Assembly (NCBI GenBank): GCA_028703945.1
Contig: JAQVLW010000009.1
Span: 1 to 64,000, forward strand
Source of the DNA: Aliarcobacter sp.
Lineage (GTDB): Bacteria > Campylobacterota > Campylobacteria > Campylobacterales > Arcobacteraceae
Length of the DNA: 64,000 nt
Direction of reading: 5' to 3'
The notes beneath the pieces were generated by a model that saw nothing but the letters and a program-made list of their open reading frames with translations, was not told the DNA's origin and did no database searches. Both the position numbers and the translations under genes were made by a program. Shown one piece after another: positions 52,281-61,199 of this stretch (positions within the stretch are counted from its first letter, which is position 1; each line of letters opens with the position of its first letter).

Positions 52281-53477
52281 TTAAACCTCTTTTTTATTTT
52301 TTATTTTATTTAACCATTCATTCAAAGTTTTTTCAAACCCAATATTAGAATTTTCATAAAGCAATAAATCTTCTTTTAAATATTCTTGTTCAATGTAACC
52401 ACCAAAATTATGGGGGTATAAATAGCCTATATGCTGCGAATCAAGATGTTTTGGTATTTCTAGTATATTACCAGCTTTTATCTCTTCTAGAGCTTTATTG
52501 ACAGCATTATAAGCACTATTTGATTTTGGACTTGATGCTAGATAAATTGCACATTGCGAAAGTATTATTCTTGATTCTGGATAACCTATTTTATTACAAG
52601 CAGTCATTGTATTAACTGCTAGATTCAATGCATTTGGATTTGCATTTCCTATATCTTCACTTGCAAAAATTACTAATCTTCTAGTAATAAAATCTACACT
52701 TTCTCCACCATTAATTAATCTACTCATATAATAAAGTGCTGCATCTACATTTGAACCTCTTAAAGATTTTATCATGGCACTTGCTAAATCATAATGTGTA
52801 TCAGATGATGAAACACCATCGCCTATTACATTTTCTCTTAACTCTCTTAACAAATTTAGCTCAATATTTTTTGAAACTTTATATGCAAAGTTTAGAAGTG
52901 TAAGCATTGCTCTTGCATCTCCTGAACTTGAAGTTATCAAGTATTCTAAAGCAAGAGGTTCGATATTTATCTCTATATCTTTTAAAGCAATATCAAGAAT
53001 TTTATTCATTTCATCTTTTGTAAATGCTTTAAACTCATATAAAAATGATCTTGAACGAATTGCAGATGTTAATGTAAAAAATGGATTTTCTGTACTAGCA
53101 CCAATAATTAATGCGTCATAATTTTCCATAATAGGAAGTAGTACTTCTTGTTGGTTTTTTGAAAGTCTATGAACTTCATCAATAAATATTAAAGGTTTAA
53201 TAAGACTACCTTTGTATCTATCAAATACTTTTCGTAAATCTTCTACTTTTATACTTGTAGCATTAAAGTAAAAATAATCTGTGTTGATTTCGCGAGCGAT
53301 AATTTTTGCTAAGGTTGTTTTGCCAGTTCCTGGTTTTCCATAAAAAAATAGATGAGGAATATCTTTTTGTTTGATTAGTTTATAAAGTGCTTTATCTTTT
53401 GCGATAATATGAGATTGACCAACAAAAGTTTCTAAACTTGTTGGTCTTAGTTTATTAGAGAGGTCTATCATCTTCAT
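52281..53477 (-). CDS. rarA: Replication-associated recombination protein RarA/MgsA
   Basis: 398 residues. Walker A is YGKPGTGKTTLAK, Walker B is PLIFIDEVHRLSKNQQ, sensor 1 is IGASTENPFF, and a C-terminal RarA tail (LDSQHIGYLYPHNFGGY) follows. It acts at stalled forks. The start overlaps the pseudouridine synthase gene by 23 bp; MIDLSNKLRP could be the start two codons later. Confidence 0.93.
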   Translation of the reverse strand: MKMIDLSNKLRPTSLETFVGQSHIIAKDKALYKLIKQKDIPHLFFYGKPGTGKTTLAKIIAREINTDYFYFNATSIKVEDLRKVFDRYKGSLIKPLIFIDEVHRLSKNQQEVLLPIMENYDALIIGASTENPFFTLTSAIRSRSFLYEFKAFTKDEMNKILDIALKDIEINIEPLALEYLITSSSGDARAMLTLLNFAYKVSKNIELNLLRELRENVIGDGVSSSDTHYDLASAMIKSLRGSNVDAALYYMSRLINGGESVDFITRRLVIFASEDIGNANPNALNLAVNTMTACNKIGYPESRIILSQCAIYLASSPKSNSAYNAVNKALEEIKAGNILEIPKHLDSQHIGYLYPHNFGGYIEQEYLKEDLLLYENSNIGFEKTLNEWLNKIKNKKEV

Positions 53478-54261
53478 TCATAAAGATTCTTAGATTTTTG
53501 TATTCCTCTTTAGTTAAAAATCTTGTTTTTCCTGTAGGAAGATTATTTAAAGAAATTCCACCATATTCTAATCTTTTTAAATCAAGTACATCAAGTCCAA
53601 AATGGGCAAAAAATCTTCTTAATTCTCTATTTTTACCTTCAGAAATTACAACTTTAATTTTAGAAAATTTTTCACTATTTGTTAGAATATCATAGGCTAA
53701 AAATGGAGCAAAACTCATAGATTTTATTTTACTTGTTTTAAAAGCTCCACCTGTAGCATCTTCAATTTCTAAACCATTTTGCATAGCTTGTTCAACTGGT
53801 TTTGTAATTACACCATTAACTTTAATTTTATAAACTCTTTCTAAATCAGAGTGCATTAATGCATCAACAATTTCAACACTATCAGATAAAAGTAATAGGC
53901 CTTCACTGGCATAATCAAGTCTTCCAACACTTAAAAAGTGTTTGTATTTATGATCTAATGAATCATAAATAGTACGTCTCCCTTGTGGATCTTTTTTAGA
54001 AACAATTTCACCTTTTGGTTTATTGTAAACGATTACAGTACTTATTTTATTCTTGTCTTCTCTAATCGTTTTCTTACCAATATGTACTTCATCACTATTT
54101 GAAACTTTTGTTGCAAGATTTACTACAACTTTACCATTTACTTTTACTCTACCCTCTTCTATTAGCTTATCAGCTTCTCTTCTTGAGTAGTTACTATTGT
54201 GAGATAAAAATTTATTTAATCTTACTAACTCTTCTTGTATTTCTTCACTCTTTTTTTTCAT
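53455..54261 (-). CDS. RsuA/RluB-family pseudouridine synthase
   Basis: 268 residues. S4 domain at about 10-70 (VRLNKFLSHNSNYSRREADKLI), catalytic motif VGRLDYASEGLLLLSD with the conserved Asp, and KNRELRRFFAHFG. It modifies a 16S or 23S rRNA uridine; RluB or RsuA cannot be decided. It overlaps kdsD by 4 bp. Confidence 0.88.
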   Translation of the reverse strand: MKKKSEEIQEELVRLNKFLSHNSNYSRREADKLIEEGRVKVNGKVVVNLATKVSNSDEVHIGKKTIREDKNKISTVIVYNKPKGEIVSKKDPQGRRTIYDSLDHKYKHFLSVGRLDYASEGLLLLSDSVEIVDALMHSDLERVYKIKVNGVITKPVEQAMQNGLEIEDATGGAFKTSKIKSMSFAPFLAYDILTNSEKFSKIKVVISEGKNRELRRFFAHFGLDVLDLKRLEYGGISLNNLPTGKTRFLTKEEYKNLRIFMNEDDRPL

Positions 54262-55220
54262 TTTATACCAGCTTCTATTAAATCATGAATATGCAATACA
54301 CCAACTAATTTATCATTCTCATCAGTTACAATTAATAGTTGAATTTTATAATCTTCTATTATTTGTAGGGCATCACTTGCTAAAAGCTCTTTATTTTTTA
54401 ACCTTTTTGGATTTTTTGTAGCAATATCTTCTACTTTACAGTCCATTGAAAAATTATCATTCATTAAAGCTCGTCTTAAATCTCCATCACTTAAAAGTGC
54501 AATTACCTTTTTATTTTCATTTTCAATAATTACACTTCCAAGTCTTCCTTCGCTCATTACTAAAATTGCATCTTTAAGCTTTGTTTCACGTGAAACAACA
54601 GGAAGATTATCTTTTCGTAACAAATCATCAACTTTAACAAAAAGTTTTTTACCTAAGCTTCCACCTGGGTGAAAAGATGCAAAATCTTCTTTTTTAAAGT
54701 TTCTTTTTTTCATTAAACAAACAGCTAATGCATCACCCATTGCCATTGTTAAAGTTGTAGAAGACATTGGTGCGGCATCAAGTGGGCAACCTTCTTTTTC
54801 TACATTTATATTTATAAAAATATCTGCATATTTAGCAAGTGTTGATTTAGGATTTCTAGCCATTGCAATTAAAGGAATATTAAATCTCTTTAAGTGAGGA
54901 AGAATTTGAACTAATTCATCACTTTCCCCACTATATGATATTCCTAAAACAATATCTTCTTTACCAACCATTCCTAAATCACCATGCATTGCTTCTGTGG
55001 GATGAAGAAAAAATGAACTTGTTCCTGTACTTGCAAGTGTTGCTGCAATTTTTGTTCCTACAAGGCCAGATTTACCAACACCTGTAACAATAAGTTTTCC
55101 TTTTGAATTTATAATTAAATCAATAGCTTTTTCAATATCAAAAGAGATAATATCAGCCGCTTTTTCTAGCTCTTTTGCCTCAGTTAATAAAACATCTTTT
55201 ACTATTTGCTTAAAATCCAT
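54258..55220 (-). CDS. kdsD: Arabinose-5-phosphate isomerase (KdsD/KpsF)
   Basis: 320 residues: SIS domain (about 30-200, VTGVGKSGLVGTKIAATLAS and EAMHGDLGMV) plus two CBS domains (about 205-320). It turns ribulose-5-P into arabinose-5-P for Kdo of lipopolysaccharide. It lies 9 bp after rnj in the same run. Confidence 0.92.
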   Translation of the reverse strand: MDFKQIVKDVLLTEAKELEKAADIISFDIEKAIDLIINSKGKLIVTGVGKSGLVGTKIAATLASTGTSSFFLHPTEAMHGDLGMVGKEDIVLGISYSGESDELVQILPHLKRFNIPLIAMARNPKSTLAKYADIFININVEKEGCPLDAAPMSSTTLTMAMGDALAVCLMKKRNFKKEDFASFHPGGSLGKKLFVKVDDLLRKDNLPVVSRETKLKDAILVMSEGRLGSVIIENENKKVIALLSDGDLRRALMNDNFSMDCKVEDIATKNPKRLKNKELLASDALQIIEDYKIQLLIVTDENDKLVGVLHIHDLIEAGIK

Positions 55221-55229
55221 TTTTATTCC

Positions 55230-57149
55230 TTATTGAACGAAGATTGTTGGAACTATCATTGGGTATTTTTTGTATTTTCTTGTACAATGTTTTCTTACTA
55301 CTTTTCTTAGTTCATCTTCTAAAATTCTACTATTTTTAAGAATTCCTGGTTTAATGTTTTCTAAGAATACAGTTAATAAATCTTCAATTTCTTTTGCAAA
55401 GAATTTATCTTGTTTATCAGGAACTAATCCAAATGACGTCACTTTTGGTCTTTGTGCCATTGTTCTATCATCTTCATTGATTTGTGCAACAATCATAACA
55501 ACACCTTCGTTTGCCATTGTTTGTCTATCTAAAATAACGTCATCCGAAATTTTATGATTTAATTGATTGTCAATATAAACTTTTCCAGTTTTAACTGTTT
55601 TTACTTTTTTAAGATATTTAGGACTTACTTCAATTTGCTCACCATCACTCATGATATAAACATTTCGCTCTAATACACCACAATCAATACCTGTTTGACC
55701 ATGTTTTAATGCATGATTATATTCACCATGCACAGGTAAAAAGAATTTAGGTTTAACAAGTCTTAACATTAATTTTTGCTCTTCTTGAGATGCATGCCCA
55801 GATACGTGAATATCACTATACTCTTGGTAAGCAACTTTAGCTCCAGCTTTTAATAAGTGATTAATAATTCCAGATACACTTCCCTCATTTCCAGGAATTG
55901 CTTTTGCAGAAAGAATTATTAAATCATCAGGTTTAATTTTAATATGTCTGTGTTCATGAATTGCCATTCTATAAAGTGCTGACATTGATTCACCTTGTGA
56001 ACCAGTTGTTACTATTAGAATTTCATTATCATTATATTTGTTTATTTCATGTGCTTCAATAAATTGATCTTTAGGAAATTTAATATAACCAAGAGTCATT
56101 GCTAGATCTAGATTTTTTTCCATTGATCTACCAATAACACAAATTTTTCTTCCAAATGTTATTGCTCTCTCAATTGCTTGTGCAACCCTATGAATATTTG
56201 AAGAGAAAGTAGACATAAGAACTCTACCTTTTGCACCTGTAAATAATCTATCAAAAGTAGGACCAACAGTTTTTTCAGTTCTTGTAAATCCTGCTGAGTG
56301 AGAGTTTGTTGAATCTGATGTTAAAACTAAAACACCTTTTTCACCATAATGAGCAAGTCTATGTAAATCTGTTGGTAATCCATCGTATGGAGTATGGTCG
56401 ATTTTAAAGTCACCTGTATGAATCATTGTTCCAGCTTCTGTTGTAACAGCAATACAAGAACAGTCAATAATAGAGTGAGTAACATGTATCCATTCTACTT
56501 CGAATTCACCAATTTTAATAGGAGTTCTTTTTTCAATTGCTCTTAAAAAAGATCTATGTTCTCTCATTTTATGTTCATCAAGTTTTGAACCAATCATTTC
56601 AAGTGGTAATGATGTTCCATAAACTGGAAATTGCATTTCTTTGAATAAATAAGGCATTGCCCCAATATGATCTTCATGTCCATGAGTAATAATAATACCA
56701 ACAATTTTATCTTTGATTTCTCTAATATAAGTGAAGTCAGGAATTAAAATATCAACACCATGCATATTTTCATCAGGGAAACTCATACCAACATCAACAA
56801 TTATTGCTTGATTCTCGCTTTCAATAACCATCATATTTCCACCAATCTCACCTAACCCTCCAAGTGGAGTAATTTTAAGTTTGGCATTAGTATTTAGATT
56901 TAATTTATAATGAGGATTTAATCTATCTCTATGTATTTTTTCGTTGATTAAATAGGCTTTTTTAAGATCTGTAATCCAACCATCACCTTTTACTTGTTGC
57001 ACAGCTTGAGGATCTCTTGCAACTTTTGGTTTAGGTTTTCTTTTTTTGAAAGGTTTTTTAATTTCGCCCTCTATATTTTCTGGAGCAGTTTCATTTTGAT
57101 TAGCTTCATTGCTAACAACAACTTGTTCTTCTTTATTAATTTCTTCCAT
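55230..57149 (-). CDS. rnj: Ribonuclease J
   Basis: 639 residues. A Lys-rich N-terminal extension (about 1-80) precedes the metallo-beta-lactamase core with ITHGHEDHIGAMPY as the zinc motif, a beta-CASP region to about 460 and the C-terminal domain. Extended N-termini are typical of RNase J in this phylum, as in H. pylori. It degrades and processes RNA 5' to 3' and endonucleolytically. It overlaps rsmA by 14 bp. Confidence 0.93.
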   Translation of the reverse strand: MEEINKEEQVVVSNEANQNETAPENIEGEIKKPFKKRKPKPKVARDPQAVQQVKGDGWITDLKKAYLINEKIHRDRLNPHYKLNLNTNAKLKITPLGGLGEIGGNMMVIESENQAIIVDVGMSFPDENMHGVDILIPDFTYIREIKDKIVGIIITHGHEDHIGAMPYLFKEMQFPVYGTSLPLEMIGSKLDEHKMREHRSFLRAIEKRTPIKIGEFEVEWIHVTHSIIDCSCIAVTTEAGTMIHTGDFKIDHTPYDGLPTDLHRLAHYGEKGVLVLTSDSTNSHSAGFTRTEKTVGPTFDRLFTGAKGRVLMSTFSSNIHRVAQAIERAITFGRKICVIGRSMEKNLDLAMTLGYIKFPKDQFIEAHEINKYNDNEILIVTTGSQGESMSALYRMAIHEHRHIKIKPDDLIILSAKAIPGNEGSVSGIINHLLKAGAKVAYQEYSDIHVSGHASQEEQKLMLRLVKPKFFLPVHGEYNHALKHGQTGIDCGVLERNVYIMSDGEQIEVSPKYLKKVKTVKTGKVYIDNQLNHKISDDVILDRQTMANEGVVMIVAQINEDDRTMAQRPKVTSFGLVPDKQDKFFAKEIEDLLTVFLENIKPGILKNSRILEDELRKVVRKHCTRKYKKYPMIVPTIFVQ

Positions 57150-57930
57150 CTTTTACCCTTGTATGCATTTGGCTATACAAAGATGAACTTACTTCATGAG
57201 GTCTAACATTATCATCAATATTTAATTCTTTATAAATCTCAAAGATGGCATCTTTAGATAATACAGAAGTGAGATTTTTGGAAAGTTTCTTTCTAGGCTG
57301 AACAAAACAGGCTTTCAAAAACTTATTAAAATCTTTATCAAGGTATTTATCAATATCTTTTTTGATATAAAGAATTGAAGATATTATCTTTGGAGGTGGA
57401 TCAAAAGATTCAGGTGGAACATCAAAAAGTATTCTTGAATCAATGCTAATTAATTCCGTAATAATACCTAGTGATGAATAATCTTTATCATTAACTTTCG
57501 CAGTAAATTTTTCTGCTACCTCTTTTTGAACCATTACAATAATGTGTTCACAATTTTTATCTTCAAATGCTCTTAATATAATGTTTGTTGCAATATAGTA
57601 TGGTAAATTTGCAATTAAGTCATATTTACCATCATGTAAGGTTTTTTGCTTATCCCAAGCTACTAAAACATCTGTGTGAATCAGTTTTAGTTTACCCTCT
57701 TCTATTTGTATTGCAAACTTAGACTTTAAGATACTTATTAAATCAGTATCAACTTCATAGGCAGTCATATCTTTGTACTTGACTAAATTTTTGGTCAAAT
57801 CACCTAATCCAGGCCCAATTTCCACCATATAATTATTGTTGTTGGGCATCGATTGGATGATCTTATCCAAAATAGTCGTATCTTTTAAAAAGTTTTGTCC
57901 GTATTTTTTTTTTGCTTTTACTTTTTTCAT
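57136..57930 (-). CDS. rsmA: 16S rRNA dimethyladenosine methyltransferase (KsgA)
   Basis: 264 residues. QNFLKDTTILDKII, SAM motif VEIGPGLGDLTKNL and NLPYYIATNII are the signatures of the family. It dimethylates two adenines at the end of 16S rRNA. The gene is divergent from hisF and first in the leftward run to phoH. Confidence 0.94.
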   Translation of the reverse strand: MKKVKAKKKYGQNFLKDTTILDKIIQSMPNNNNYMVEIGPGLGDLTKNLVKYKDMTAYEVDTDLISILKSKFAIQIEEGKLKLIHTDVLVAWDKQKTLHDGKYDLIANLPYYIATNIILRAFEDKNCEHIIVMVQKEVAEKFTAKVNDKDYSSLGIITELISIDSRILFDVPPESFDPPPKIISSILYIKKDIDKYLDKDFNKFLKACFVQPRKKLSKNLTSVLSKDAIFEIYKELNIDDNVRPHEVSSSLYSQMHTRVKDGRN

Positions 57931-58003
57931 AATTGCAAGGAGTATATCTGCTTTTAACTTACAATTAGATAAGATAATATTTAGTTATTAAGAAGGATTA
58001 TAT

Positions 58004-58765
58004 TTGAGTAGTTTTGCAAAAAGAATAATACCGTGTTTAGATGTTGATAATGGAAGAGTTGTAAAAGGTGTAAATTTTGTTGGATTAAGAGATGCAGGTG
58101 ACCCTGTTGAAGTCGCAAAAAGATATAACGCAGAAGGTGCTGATGAGCTTACTTTCTTAGATATTACAGCTAGCCATGAAAATAGAGGAACTATTGTTGA
58201 TATTGTAAAAAAAGTTGCTCAAGAAGTTTTTATACCATTAACAGTTGGTGGAGGTATTCGAAAACTTGAAGATATATACGCTTTACTTAATGTTGGTTGT
58301 GACAAAGTTTCGATTAATTCATCGGCTGTTTCAAATCCAGATTTGATAAACGAAAGTTCAAAAAGATTTGGTTCACAATGTATTGTTGTAGCAATTGATG
58401 TAAAAAGAGTTCACGATGGTTCTTACCATGTTTTTGTAAAAGGTGGACGTGAAGACACTGGACTTGATGCATTAGCTTGGGCAAAAGAGGTTTATGATAG
58501 AGGTGCAGGAGAAATACTTTTGACTTCTATGGATACTGATGGCGCTAAAACGGGATTTGAATTAAATATTACAGGACAAATTTCAAAGCTTGTAGATATT
58601 CCAGTAATTGCAAGTGGAGGAGCAGGAACTATGCAACATATAAAAGAAGCTTTTGAATGTGGAGCAAGTGCTGCACTTGCTGCTTCAATATTTCACTTTA
58701 AAGAAATAGATATTATGGACTTAAAAAGATATTTAAGAGCAAATAATATTCCAGTAAGAATATAA
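58004..58765 (+). CDS. hisF: Imidazole glycerol phosphate synthase cyclase subunit
   Basis: 253 residues, start TTG with AAGGA 7 bases upstream; no ATG fits. A TIM barrel with catalytic Asp in [12 protein letters not shown] and in VVAIDVKRV, and phosphate sites in [10 protein letters not shown] and [11 protein letters not shown]. It makes imidazole glycerol phosphate and AICAR with HisH. It leads a rightward run to gltX. Confidence 0.94.
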   Translation: MSSFAKRIIPCLDVDNGRVVKGVNFVGLRDAGDPVEVAKRYNAEGADELTFLDITASHENRGTIVDIVKKVAQEVFIPLTVGGGIRKLEDIYALLNVGCDKVSINSSAVSNPDLINESSKRFGSQCIVVAIDVKRVHDGSYHVFVKGGREDTGLDALAWAKEVYDRGAGEILLTSMDTDGAKTGFELNITGQISKLVDIPVIASGGAGTMQHIKEAFECGASAALAASIFHFKEIDIMDLKRYLRANNIPVRI

Positions 58766-58782
58766 AAGAAAAAGGATAAAAA

Positions 58783-59475
58783 ATAAAAAAAATATTTTTT
58801 GGAATGACGTTGTGTATATTACCAATTATGTCATTTTCTTATGGATTAAATTTTAATAAAGGTTTTTCAAAAGTTGTAAATCCTGATTTACTAACAACAA
58901 GTATTGATGTTAGTATTCAAAAGAAAGATGAAAATGCAGTTAATATTGAAATTGAAAAGTTTAATAATTTTATAAAAAAAACTACTAATGTAACTTTAAA
59001 AAATGGGAGCTTTACATTAAGTCCCAAATACAAATATTATGATAATAAACAAGAGTTTATTGGATATATTGGAAATATAAGATATTCAGCTGAATCGAAA
59101 GATGCAAAAGAGTTAAATACTTTTATGGATAAATTAATTTCAATAAAAGACAGCATAAAATCAGACGATGTAAAATTGAATATTTCAAATGTTGCATGGA
59201 ATATAAGTGATGATTTACAAAACAAAAGTTTTGATGATTTAAGACTAGATGCGATTCATTGGATAGAAGCTTATTCAAAATCTTTATCTATTTCAATATC
59301 TAAAAATTGTGAAGTTACAAAAATAAATATTTCTGAAACAAACACAGGAAATATTGCTTATGCTAGAAGTGAAATGTTATATTCAACTATGTCAAAAAAA
59401 GTTGCTGATGTTGTACCTATAAATAGTGAGCAAAATATCACAATAAGTCCAAATTTTGTATTGGAATGTAAATGA
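58783..59475 (+). CDS. SIMPL-domain exported protein, apparent ATA start
   Basis: 230 residues from ATA at 58783, or 223 from ATG at 58804. Reading from ATA gives (M)KKIFFGMTLCILPIMSFSYG, a normal signal peptide, and AAAGGA lies exactly 6 bases before it. The ATG alternative loses the basic residues and has no ribosome site. The mature part is a SIMPL (DUF541) domain, common in periplasmic proteins of unknown role. It follows hisF after 17 bp and overlaps the nucleosidase-like gene by 4 bp. Confidence 0.7.
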   Translation: MKKIFFGMTLCILPIMSFSYGLNFNKGFSKVVNPDLLTTSIDVSIQKKDENAVNIEIEKFNNFIKKTTNVTLKNGSFTLSPKYKYYDNKQEFIGYIGNIRYSAESKDAKELNTFMDKLISIKDSIKSDDVKLNISNVAWNISDDLQNKSFDDLRLDAIHWIEAYSKSLSISISKNCEVTKINISETNTGNIAYARSEMLYSTMSKKVADVVPINSEQNITISPNFVLECK

Positions 59476-60008
59476 TTATTTGTGCTGGAAGAAATGAAAC
59501 ATTTGCTTTTGCTCACCCTATTGGAGTTGGCTTAATAGAAAGTGCAATAAACCTTACAAGAATGTGTCTATTTGATAAACCAGATTATCTACTTTTTGTG
59601 GGAAGTGCTGGATCTTATGGTAATTATAAAGTTTTTGATATTGTTGAATCAAAAAGAGCTTCAAATATCGAACTTGGATTTTTGACACAAAGTGCTTATA
59701 CACCACTTGATAATGTTTTGGAATCAGAAAATAAATTTGCAAGAAATGACACAATTGTAAACTCATCAAATTATATATCAACGAATGAAAAATTATGTAA
59801 AGAGTTTAATGAATATGGTGTTGGAATTGAGAATATGGAATTTTTTTCAATTTTAAGTGTAGCAAAAGAGTTTGAAATTCCAGTTGCTGGAATATTTGTA
59901 ATAACAAATTATACAAATGAAAATGCCCATGAAGATTTTATAAAAAATCACAAAGAGGCAATGGAAAAACTAACAAAATATTTACTTGAAAAAAATATAA
60001 TAAAATAA
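59472..60008 (+). CDS. Nucleosidase/phosphorylase-superfamily protein
   Basis: 178 residues, shorter than MTAN or futalosine hydrolase (about 230). LLFVGSAGSYGNYKV and GIENMEFFSILSVAKEFEIP follow the PNP/MTAN family (the Glu-Asn-Met-Glu substrate block). A futalosine hydrolase or related nucleosidase role is possible. It starts inside the SIMPL gene and precedes rlmN by 16 bp. Confidence 0.6.
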   Translation: MIICAGRNETFAFAHPIGVGLIESAINLTRMCLFDKPDYLLFVGSAGSYGNYKVFDIVESKRASNIELGFLTQSAYTPLDNVLESENKFARNDTIVNSSNYISTNEKLCKEFNEYGVGIENMEFFSILSVAKEFEIPVAGIFVITNYTNENAHEDFIKNHKEAMEKLTKYLLEKNIIK

Positions 60009-60024
60009 AATACTGGAAATTATA

Positions 60025-61107
60025 ATGGCAAAAGAAGGACTACCATCTATATATGATTACTCATTAGATGAATTAAAAGAAAAATTAAAACCATCATTTA
60101 GAGCAAAACAAGTTTATAACTGGCTTTATAAAAAATATGCAAACTCTTATGATGAGATGAAAAATATTCCAAATGAATTAAAAGAAGATTTAAAAGCAAA
60201 CTACCCAATTGATGTTATGGAAATTGTTAAAAAAGAGCAAAGTATTGATGGAAGTATTAAATATCTTTTTAAATTAAGAGATAACCACACAGTTGAAGCT
60301 GTTTTACTTTTAATGAAAGAGAAGAAAAAAGATGAAGATGGAAATATTGTCCGAAGTGAAAAATATACTGTTTGTATCTCATCACAAGTTGGATGTAAAG
60401 TTGGATGTACTTTTTGTCTAACAGCAAAAGGTGGATTTGTACGGAATCTTACAGTTGGAGAGTATATAGCTCAAATTGTAAATATAAAAAGAGATAACGA
60501 TATAGCTGAAAATAAAGCTTTAAATATCGTGTATATGGGAATGGGCGAACCACTTGATAATTTTGAAAACTTTATAAAAGCAGTTTCTATTTTCTCAGAA
60601 CTTGATGGACTAGCAATTTCAAGAAGAAGACAAACAGTTTCAACATCTGGAATTGCTTCTAAAATTGAAAAACTAGGACAAATTGATTTAGGAATACAGT
60701 TAGCAATTTCTTTACATGCCGTTGATGATGAGTTAAGAAGTGAATTAATTCCCATGAATAAAGCATATAATATTGCTTCAATTATTGATGCTGTTAAAAA
60801 GTTTCCAATAGATACAAGAAAAAAAGTTATGTTCGAATATTTAGTAATTAAAAATAAAAATGATTCTGTTGAAGCTGCAAAAAAACTAATCAAACTTCTA
60901 AATGGAATTCAGGCAAAAGTGAATCTTATTTTCTTTAATCCATATCCCGGAACAACATATCAGCGTCCAGAAGTGGAAGATATGTTAAAATTCAAAGATT
61001 ATTTAAATGAACGAGGATTGATTTGTACTATTAGAGAATCAAAAGGTATCGATATATCAGCTGCTTGTGGGCAGCTAAAGGAGAAGGAAGCAAATGGGAA
61101 TTCTTGA
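60025..61107 (+). CDS. rlmN: 23S rRNA/tRNA adenine-C2 methyltransferase RlmN
   Basis: 360 residues, radical SAM enzyme. The cluster motif is CKVGCTFCLTAKGG, GMGEPLDN is also conserved, and SAACGQL near the end holds a catalytic Cys. It methylates A2503 of 23S rRNA and A37 of some tRNAs. It has a 33-residue frame overlapping its end. Confidence 0.94.
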   Translation: MAKEGLPSIYDYSLDELKEKLKPSFRAKQVYNWLYKKYANSYDEMKNIPNELKEDLKANYPIDVMEIVKKEQSIDGSIKYLFKLRDNHTVEAVLLLMKEKKKDEDGNIVRSEKYTVCISSQVGCKVGCTFCLTAKGGFVRNLTVGEYIAQIVNIKRDNDIAENKALNIVYMGMGEPLDNFENFIKAVSIFSELDGLAISRRRQTVSTSGIASKIEKLGQIDLGIQLAISLHAVDDELRSELIPMNKAYNIASIIDAVKKFPIDTRKKVMFEYLVIKNKNDSVEAAKKLIKLLNGIQAKVNLIFFNPYPGTTYQRPEVEDMLKFKDYLNERGLICTIRESKGIDISAACGQLKEKEANGNS

Positions 61108-61195
61108 GATATCTCTATTGGTTTTTATAGCAATTGTTGCAATTGTTACAGGCGTAGGATTTTATATACAAAATAAAAAAGAAGAGGAGAAATAA
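61094..61195 (+). CDS. 33-residue single-pass membrane protein
   Basis: MGILEISLLVFIAIVAIV followed by TGVGFYIQNKKEEEK: one helix with a charged tail, so likely N-out/C-in or anchor. ATG has AAGGAAG just upstream, inside the last codons of rlmN. It ends 4 bp before gltX. Small helix proteins like this often bind larger membrane proteins. No family is recognised. Confidence 0.6.
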   Translation: MGILEISLLVFIAIVAIVTGVGFYIQNKKEEEK

Positions 61196-61199
61196 TTTA

